Shown here: piece after piece, positions 1-4,436 of the stretch | Layout of the letters: the number at the start of each line of letters is the position of its first letter | Numbering within the stretch: position 1 is the first letter of the stretch | Assembly: GCA_965651255.1 (NCBI GenBank) | Contig: CBFGRU010000146.1 | Location: 1 to 7,876 of the forward strand | DNA from: CBFGRU01 sp965651255 | Lineage (GTDB): Bacteria; Planctomycetota; Phycisphaerae; Phycisphaerales; SM1A02 | Length of the DNA: 7,876 nt | Reading direction: 5' to 3' | Translations under genes and position numbers: made by a program | Notes under the pieces: model-generated | Seen by the model: the letters and a program-made list of their open reading frames with translations, nothing else | The model's database searches: none | Told to the model about the DNA's origin: nothing

Positions 1-32
1 CGACGGGCAGCGGGGGTGATCGCGGTGGTCCT

Positions 33-73
33 CTGAGATGAAGAGAAGAGAGTACATTCATTCTTCATCTCAG
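33..73. repeat. Perfect 12-bp inverted repeat with 17-nt spacer
   Basis: The left arm CTGAGATGAAGA (33-44) and right arm TCTTCATCTCAG (62-73) are exact reverse complements separated by 17 nt. Each arm carries a TGA on its own 5'-to-3' reading strand, as often seen where convergent reading frames end. Neither strand has a T-tract after the stem, so it is not a standard intrinsic terminator. It could be a protein-binding dyad or a structural element at the origin. Confidence 0.8.
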
Positions 74-117
74 TAAGAGTGCCTGGCAATTTGTGGAAGG
101 AATCTGACGCCGCTCGT

Positions 118-140
118 AAACCATTGAAATACAATGGTTT
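118..140. repeat. Perfect 9-bp inverted repeat, hairpin with 5-nt loop
   Basis: AAACCATTG (118-126) and CAATGGTTT (132-140) are exact reverse complements around a 5-nt loop, AAATA. On either strand the hairpin starts with AAA and ends with TTT, which gives it a weak resemblance to a bidirectional terminator, but the T run is only three bases. It lies about 200 nt past the dnaA stop codon, in the AT-richer part of the gap. Confidence 0.75.
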
Positions 141-287
141 GAGAGAAATGATGTGCGTGCAGATCCTGTCGCTGGGGGTGTTCATCGGCGCACGATTGCG
201 GCGCAAATCCGGGCGGAGGGCGAGTCCTTTGCCTCGTTGCCGCGAGAAAGGAAGTCTTCGGCGACGACCACCGGCAGTCGTTGACCG

Positions 288-307
288 CCAGCCACAGGTT
301 ATCCACA
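288..307 (+). promoter_or_regulatory. DnaA box with a degenerate neighbour one helical turn away
   Basis: TTATCCACA at 299-307 is identical to the strongest E. coli DnaA-box sequence. Eleven bases earlier, CCAGCCACA (288-296) matches the consensus TTWTNCACA at six of nine positions and has the same orientation; both sites are followed by GG, giving a CCACAGG direct repeat with an 11-bp period. The perfect box lies 29 nt past the dnaA stop codon. A third weak match, CCTTCCACA (7 of 9), lies on the minus strand at 100-92. The perfect box is certain as a sequence; its use by DnaA is inferred. Confidence 0.6.
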
Positions 308-335
308 GGCGCATCGAACAGGGGGCCTTGCTGGA

Positions 336-1712
336 TCAGACCTTCTGCTCAGCGAGGTTCGTTTCAAGGTGATTCAGGGCATCATCGAGGGCGGCATCGC
401 TCTTGCGCTTGCGGTCGATTGTCTTGATCGCGTGAAGAACGGTGGTGTGGTCCCGTCCGCCGAAGTAGCCACCGATTTCTTCGAGACTGTACCGGGTCAA
501 TCGGCGGGCCAGATACATGCAGACCTGCCGGGGCATCGTGATAGATTTATGCCGGCGCTTGGAGAGCAGGTCGGTCAGCTTGACATCGTAGAACTGAATC
601 ACCGAGTCGATGATCTGCTGCGTGCTCGGCTGGCGGTGATTGCGGGGGAGTTGTTCCCCAAGGGCAGCACGGGCGAGTTCAAGGTTGATCGGGGCCTTGT
701 TCACACGCGAGAAGATGTGGAGTTTGGTGATTGCACCTTCCAGCTCGCGAATGTTGGTATCAATGGAGTTCGCGATGAACATCGCTACATCGTCCGGCAC
801 GGGCATGGAGCGCAGCATGGCCTTCTTGCGCACGATGGCGACGCGCGTTTCGAAGTCCGGCTTGACGATGCGCTCGACGAGGCCGGAGGAGAATCGACTC
901 ATCAGCCGCTCTTCCAACCGCGGAATCTCGCGGGGTGGCGCATCGCTCGACAGGACGATCTGCTTTCCCGCCTGGAACAACGTGTTGAAGGTGTGAAAGA
1001 ACTCTTCCTGGGTGCGATCGTGGTTCGACAGGAAGTGAATGTCGTCGATCATGAGGACATCAACATTCCGGAATCGATGGCGGAACTCAGCCATATCGCC
1101 GGCCTGCACGGCTTCGAGGAAGCGGTTGATGAAGGTGCCGCAGGAAATGTAGTAGATGTTCGGCTCACCGTCGGGGTGCTGGCGCTGGATTTCGCGACAG
1201 ATTGCCTGCACCAGGTGCGTCTTGCCCAGACCAACACCGCCGTGAATGAAAAGCGGGTTGTACGCCTGTCCCGGCTTCTGCGCCACCGCGATGGCTGCGG
1301 CGTGTGCCATCTGGTTTCCCGGGCCGACAATGAAGTTCTCGAACGTGTAGTCCGGGTGCAACGGCATCTGATCGGGATGATCGGCTGCCGTATGCGGGCT
1401 GCGAATCGCACGTCCGACGCCATTTGCGCTGCGAGAAGCCCGTTGACGGCGGATCTCCTCTGCTTCCTTCTCATCCACGAACTGCACACCAACAAGCCGT
1501 CCGGTGACGGCCTGGGCCGAGTCGACAAAGTTGTCCAGGCATTGACGGCGCAGGAAATTCAAGTGCACGCGCTCAGGCACGAGCAGAATCAATGTTCCAC
1601 CGTCAAAGTCCACTGCTTCGATCGTATCGAACCAGTGCCGACAGTTTTCCGGGTGATGAGCGCGCATGTAGGCGACAACATCATCACGAACTTGAGCCGC
1701 TGATTCCGCCAT
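336..1712 (-). CDS. dnaA: Chromosomal replication initiator protein DnaA
   Basis: This 458-residue protein has the full DnaA architecture and normal length. DnaA is the AAA+ ATPase that binds DnaA boxes at oriC, melts the origin and helps load the replicative helicase. Residues 1 to about 80 form the N-terminal interaction domain, followed by a short variable linker to about 115. The AAA+ core shows Walker A (GGVGLGKTH, 158-166), Walker B (MIDDIHF, 221-227), sensor 1 (SSD, 255-257), the conserved SRF arginine (R273) and a sensor-2 helix (IRELEGA, 321-327). The C-terminal DNA-binding domain ends with the signature GGRDHTTVLHA (418-428). The ATG at 1712 gives the standard start; a weak AAGGG ribosome-binding site lies 13 nt upstream. 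One oddity is RFSSGL (273-278), where many DnaA proteins have RFxWGL. A likely promoter lies at 1821-1849. Confidence 0.98.
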   Translation of the reverse strand: MAESAAQVRDDVVAYMRAHHPENCRHWFDTIEAVDFDGGTLILLVPERVHLNFLRRQCLDNFVDSAQAVTGRLVGVQFVDEKEAEEIRRQRASRSANGVGRAIRSPHTAADHPDQMPLHPDYTFENFIVGPGNQMAHAAAIAVAQKPGQAYNPLFIHGGVGLGKTHLVQAICREIQRQHPDGEPNIYYISCGTFINRFLEAVQAGDMAEFRHRFRNVDVLMIDDIHFLSNHDRTQEEFFHTFNTLFQAGKQIVLSSDAPPREIPRLEERLMSRFSSGLVERIVKPDFETRVAIVRKKAMLRSMPVPDDVAMFIANSIDTNIRELEGAITKLHIFSRVNKAPINLELARAALGEQLPRNHRQPSTQQIIDSVIQFYDVKLTDLLSKRRHKSITMPRQVCMYLARRLTRYSLEEIGGYFGGRDHTTVLHAIKTIDRKRKSDAALDDALNHLETNLAEQKV

Positions 1713-1820
1713 GTGGCGCGCGTCGCCCTTGTCTTAAAAAGTTGCTGTCAGCGCCGCGCCGAACACCCTTGCGGTCCCACCGACCGCGCCCCTCACGAGC
1801 GCCGAAACGACACTGACCCA

Positions 1821-1849
1821 AATCTAAACGTCCCGGTATTCACCGTCAA
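1821..1849 (-). promoter_or_regulatory. Predicted sigma-70-type promoter of dnaA
   Basis: On the minus strand, TTGACG (1849-1844, five of six matches to the -35 consensus) is followed after exactly 17 bp by TAGATT (1826-1821, four of six matches to the -10). It is the best promoter-like pair seen in the 165-bp gap upstream of dnaA and implies a leader of roughly 100 nt. A DnaA-box-like sequence overlaps the spacer (1836-1844). Confidence 0.55.
1836..1844 (+). promoter_or_regulatory. DnaA-box-like site within the dnaA promoter
   Basis: GTATTCACC matches the DnaA-box consensus TTWTNCACA at seven of nine positions and lies between the predicted -35 and -10 elements of dnaA, touching the -35. 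A DnaA box in the dnaA promoter is a known autorepression arrangement in several bacteria. The imperfect match makes this tentative. Confidence 0.3.
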
Positions 1850-1877
1850 CCGTGCAGGAGACGAATTGCGAGACATG

Positions 1878-2807
1878 CTACGAAGAGGTACCTTCACGAC
1901 TGGTTGCATGCGCTTGCTGGCGTTGACGCTCGAAGCGTTCGCTGTTCGTGCGCTGGTCCATCAGCATGTGCACACGCTCATCGATATCCTTGCCGCACCA
2001 GCGCGCGAGTTGTTCCTTCGCTTCACGCAGGTTTGTTCGACGCGATGCGTGCACGAGAATCACCGTTTCCGCCTGCCACGCATCCAGCAGCGTGGCCAGG
2101 TCGCGCGCATGCAGATGCTTGCCGACCTTCGCGCGCTGACGATGATCTTCCTCGAAGAACGTGCATTCACTGATCACAATCTTCGCGTTGCAGAATTCCT
2201 CGCTGTACAACGAAGGGCACATCTCCGTATCACCCGTGTACGCGACGAGCGGAATCTCGAGCTGTCGCGTGATCTCCTGACCCGCCGCCTTCAAGTCACG
2301 AAGTTTCGATTGTGGCAAACCGATGTACTCTTCACGAAGCTTGCTGCGACGCTCGAGCACGACGTATCCCAACGCCGGAACGGTGTGACTGACCTCCATC
2401 GCGCGCAGAAAGAGATTGTTCTTCAACTCGATCTGCTCACCTGGCGCCAATGCCGTCAACTCGAACGCGGTGCGTTGCTGCTCCAGCGGATGCCACGCTT
2501 CCAGCATGGTGCGCAGTGCGCTGTGAATCGCCGGGTGGCACACGCAACGACCCGTCCCCATCCCCTGAAACACCCGTTGACTGAAGTAGTACGGCAGCCC
2601 TCCCAGATGATCCATGTGCGCATGACTTAACGCTATCAATGGCGAGGCAAGCGCGATCCGCGGGCAGAGCCCGATGTCAAAGACCACATCCAGCTCAGGA
2701 ACCTGAATCGATGTCTGTTCACCAGCAATCGAGATTCCCTGGATGCGGTAGGGGGGGGCGTAGATGAAACCGACCTGCCCGACGCGCGGGGGCTTCTTGG
2801 GAAGCAT
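1878..2807 (-). CDS. RNase Z-like metallo-beta-lactamase-fold hydrolase
   Basis: This 309-residue protein has the zinc-ligand pattern of the metallo-beta-lactamase fold and most resembles RNase Z (the tRNA 3'-processing endonuclease) and its relatives. Visible motifs are SHAHMDHLGG (HxHxDH, 62-67), VSHTVPALGY (H141), AYTGDTE (D193), SECTF with KHLH further on (H231/H233), and VHAS (H253). The stretch LPQSKLRDLKAAGQEIT (164-180) resembles the RNase Z segment before the GDT motif. The start is the ATG at 2807 because GAGGAG (2822-2817) lies 9 nt upstream; an in-frame ATG at 2882 would add 25 residues without such support. The canonical RNase Z ending HFSSRY is VHASRRTN here, so the substrate is uncertain. 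Its divergent neighbour is a CCA-less tRNA gene, which suits a tRNA-processing role but does not prove it. Confidence 0.85.
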   Translation of the reverse strand: MLPKKPPRVGQVGFIYAPPYRIQGISIAGEQTSIQVPELDVVFDIGLCPRIALASPLIALSHAHMDHLGGLPYYFSQRVFQGMGTGRCVCHPAIHSALRTMLEAWHPLEQQRTAFELTALAPGEQIELKNNLFLRAMEVSHTVPALGYVVLERRSKLREEYIGLPQSKLRDLKAAGQEITRQLEIPLVAYTGDTEMCPSLYSEEFCNAKIVISECTFFEEDHRQRAKVGKHLHARDLATLLDAWQAETVILVHASRRTNLREAKEQLARWCGKDIDERVHMLMDQRTNSERFERQRQQAHATSREGTSS

Positions 2808-2816
2808 GAATGAAAA

Positions 2817-2822
2817 CTCCTC
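2817..2822 (-). promoter_or_regulatory. Ribosome-binding site of the RNase Z-like gene
   Basis: GAGGAG on the minus strand is a strong Shine-Dalgarno sequence 9 nt before the ATG at 2807. It decides the start: the longer reading frame beginning at 2882 would bury this site inside the gene. Confidence 0.8.
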
Positions 2823-2854
2823 GCACGGAGCTTTCGCCCCGCAGGGGTAATTGG

Positions 2855-2935
2855 TGCCAGTCATGAGGATAGGCATCATCACCGCATGGATGTCACACCA
2901 CTCAGCCCGAATTCACCGCCACTTCTTGACTGGCA
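2855..2935. repeat. Dispersed 9-bp inverted repeat between divergent genes
   Basis: TGCCAGTCA (2855-2863) and TGACTGGCA (2927-2935) are exact reverse complements 63 nt apart. The right arm overlaps the predicted -35 of the tRNA promoter; the left arm lies in the leader of the divergent hydrolase gene. It might bind a shared regulator, but a 9-bp match can arise by chance. Confidence 0.35.
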
Positions 2936-2953
2936 AGGACCGTTGAATAGGGT
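2926..2953 (+). promoter_or_regulatory. Predicted promoter of tRNA-Glu
   Basis: TTGACT (2926-2931, five of six -35 matches) is followed after 16 bp by TAGGGT (2948-2953), a weak -10 of a kind seen in GC-rich genomes. Transcription would start near 2960, a few bases before the mature tRNA 5' end at 2967, which is the expected placement. It probably also drives the gene at 3057. Confidence 0.5.
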
Positions 2954-2966
2954 TCTGTCGAACACC

Positions 2967-3039
2967 GCCCCGTTCGTCTAGTGGCCTAGGACGCCAGGTT
3001 CTCATCCTGGTAACACGGGTTCGACTCCCGTACGGGGTA
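2967..3039 (+). tRNA. tRNA-Glu (anticodon CTC)
   Basis: The 73-nt sequence folds as a cloverleaf. The acceptor stem GCCCCGT (2967-2973) pairs with ACGGGGT (3032-3038), with a G-U wobble at the outermost pair. The D-arm begins GTCTAG and closes GGAC. The anticodon stem CCAGG/CCTGG encloses the loop TTCTCAT, with anticodon CTC at 3001-3003, which reads GAG. The T-stem ACGGG/CCCGT encloses TTCGACT. The discriminator is A3039, and no CCA follows, so CCA must be added after transcription. The core matches bacterial tRNA-Glu closely. Confidence 0.97.
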
Positions 3040-3056
3040 TTTGGTTCTGCGCAACG

Positions 3057-4388
3057 GTGATCACGCAGATGATCTTCACTCCACTATGCCGCTTCTCGCT
3101 TGGGGCGATGGTGCTCCTGATTCTTCATTTGGGGTGGACATGCTCGGCCGAAGCACAATGGGGCAGCGACTTCCTGAATCCTCGCCGGGTGCTGCTCACG
3201 CCCGACCAAGTCGAAGCAGTGGCCGAGCGTGTCGGCCTTGATGCGGATCAGCGCGCGGTCGCCGACGCCCTAATCGGAGGTTATCTCGCCGCTCATCAGG
3301 AGCGGATTCAAACTCTCAACACGATTCGCGCCGAAGAAGCCAATTCATCCGGCTCCGAAATGCCAGATGATGAACGGCGCGCGCAAGCGATCGAACACTG
3401 GCGGGAACGGCTGAGAGTAGCTGAATCTGAATACGAAGCGCGAAAACAACTCAAGGCGGATCTTCAACTGATCATGCGCGACGAACAGCTTCCGCAGTGG
3501 GAGCGCTTCTGGCGAGACCACCGGCGATGGACGCTGCTGCCGCGATATTCCTTCCGGGAGTCAACGATTGATCTGGTCGCGATTCGTGACTCGTTCGAGG
3601 ATGACGAATTCACATCAACCGATGAAATCGATCAACTCCTGAGCCGATACGTAAACGAACTCGATTCGCTCATCAGAGCGTACCACGATCACCGGCGTGA
3701 ATCGTTGCACAAACACTTTGAAGAACAGATCGCGCGGCTGGAAGGTACCTGGCGCGACCCGTTGCAGGAAGCCGCGTTTTCGGAGGAAGCCTTATCGCTG
3801 TCGAACGAGGAGTTTGAAGCGTTCAATGAACGGATTCGCGCGCTGGGGAATGAAAGGCGAATAAAGGAGCTTGCGCCGGAGCGAGAGGCCGAGCGGCGCA
3901 TCCGAGACTGTAATCTGCGGTTCTTCGAGACGTTGACATCACTTCTGCCCGCTGAGCAGGCTGCGGTGTTCCGCCGAAAGTACTTCACACAAACCTACGC
4001 GGAGTACTTTGACAGGCCGGACGCCCGAATGCGTTTTCACGGACATGCCTACATCGATCGCGCGATGGCTTTGGAGAATCTGAACGACGAACAGCAAGAG
4101 GTGATGAGATCGGTTCGGTCGCGATACGTCGTTCGCTTCGAGGCGATCGCGGATCAGTTGGTCCGACTCCAGCGCAAGGAAGAAGACGAATGGAAGTCGA
4201 TCATTCGTGAATCAACGCCATACGGGGAGGGGCCGACCAAGATGCAGATCGAGAAGGATCGCGCGGGCCTCCTCGAAGAGCGACGCGAATTGCAGGAGTC
4301 CGCGATCGCCACGATTCGAGCAATTCTAACGCCGGAGCAGCAGGCGGAGATTGCCGAACCAGAAGAACGAACTCGCCTGTATTGGTGA
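3057..4388 (+). CDS. Secreted or periplasmic helical protein with three LTxxQ-like units
   Basis: This protein of up to 443 residues has no recognised function. It begins with a signal peptide: a hydrophobic core (about 16-27, LGAMVLLILHLGW) and a likely cleavage site after AEA (31-33), before QW. The rest is highly charged and mostly predicted helix, with no enzyme motif seen. Three units repeat: each opens with a D/E-Q or D/E-I helix (LDADQRAVADAL at 61, STDEIDQLLSRYV at 187, LNDEQQEVMRSV at 342) and closes with an LTxxQ-like element (RDEQLPQW 141-148, SLLPAEQAAVF 295-305, AILTPEQQAEI 422-432). LTxxQ helical hairpins occur in Spy/CpxP-type envelope proteins, so a chaperone-like or binding role is possible but inferred. 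The GTG at 3057 gives the longest frame; the ATG at 3069 keeps the signal peptide and is equally plausible. Neither has a clear Shine-Dalgarno. It starts only 17-29 nt after the tRNA. Confidence 0.85.
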   Translation: MITQMIFTPLCRFSLGAMVLLILHLGWTCSAEAQWGSDFLNPRRVLLTPDQVEAVAERVGLDADQRAVADALIGGYLAAHQERIQTLNTIRAEEANSSGSEMPDDERRAQAIEHWRERLRVAESEYEARKQLKADLQLIMRDEQLPQWERFWRDHRRWTLLPRYSFRESTIDLVAIRDSFEDDEFTSTDEIDQLLSRYVNELDSLIRAYHDHRRESLHKHFEEQIARLEGTWRDPLQEAAFSEEALSLSNEEFEAFNERIRALGNERRIKELAPEREAERRIRDCNLRFFETLTSLLPAEQAAVFRRKYFTQTYAEYFDRPDARMRFHGHAYIDRAMALENLNDEQQEVMRSVRSRYVVRFEAIADQLVRLQRKEEDEWKSIIRESTPYGEGPTKMQIEKDRAGLLEERRELQESAIATIRAILTPEQQAEIAEPEERTRLYW

Positions 4389-4395
4389 GTCCTCA

Positions 4396-4427
4396 TTGAC
4401 AGCCGCACGCGCGTCGCCTGATATCCT
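4396..4427 (+). promoter_or_regulatory. Possible promoter of the helicase-PdeM operon
   Basis: A perfect TTGACA (4396-4401) lies 8 bp after the preceding stop codon. The candidate -10 is less clear: TGATAT at 17-bp spacing (4419-4424) or TATCCT at 20-bp spacing (4422-4427). Either would place transcription start within about 10 nt of the ATG at 4437, which has no Shine-Dalgarno, so the transcript would be nearly leaderless. Confidence 0.35.
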
Positions 4428-4436
4428 TATCTCCGC

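Larger units (their letters stand above)
1..335. other. Gene-free region downstream of dnaA, possible part of the replication origin
   Basis: No reading frame here resembles a known protein. A 78-codon minus-strand frame (306 to 70, GTG start inside the DnaA box) and a 97-codon plus-strand frame (79-372) overlap each other and look accidental. The region contains a perfect DnaA box at 299-307, two perfect inverted repeats (33-73 and 118-140), and a stretch from about 45 to 160 that is visibly richer in A and T than the flanks. In many bacteria the origin lies beside dnaA, often between dnaA and the next gene, so this may be one end of oriC; the window edge prevents a full count of boxes. Plus-strand frames entering from the left edge end at 36 or 41, so a gene tail on that strand is possible but unproven. 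Confidence 0.4.

Noticed and set aside
70..306. A 78-codon minus-strand frame directly downstream of dnaA
   Set aside because: It begins with GTG inside the DnaA box, has no ribosome-binding site, and its composition resembles no known protein. It cannot be fully excluded, but I see no support for it.
369..1703. A 444-codon open frame antisense to almost all of dnaA
   Set aside because: dnaA has every family motif, and the antisense frame shows no recognisable domain. Long mirror frames are common opposite GC-rich genes.
1713..2630. A 305-codon plus-strand frame opposite the RNase Z-like gene
   Set aside because: It mirrors the hydrolase gene, runs through the dnaA promoter region and has no recognisable domain.
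1878..2807. Identifying the metallo-beta-lactamase protein as the missing ligase-associated exonuclease
   Set aside because: Its motifs (SHAHMDHLGGLP, VSHTVPALGY, GDTE) fit the RNase Z-like group. The family-specific N-terminus of the exonuclease is absent, and the gene points away from the helicase.
2808..2882. A 25-residue N-terminal extension of the RNase Z-like protein from the ATG at 2882
   Set aside because: A strong GAGGAG site lies 9 nt before the ATG at 2807, and the extension has no family-like sequence.
1838..2918. The shared 8-mer ATTCACCG at 1838-1845 and 2911-2918, near the upstream regions of both minus-strand genes
   Set aside because: Eight bases are too few to separate a shared regulatory site from chance with only two occurrences.
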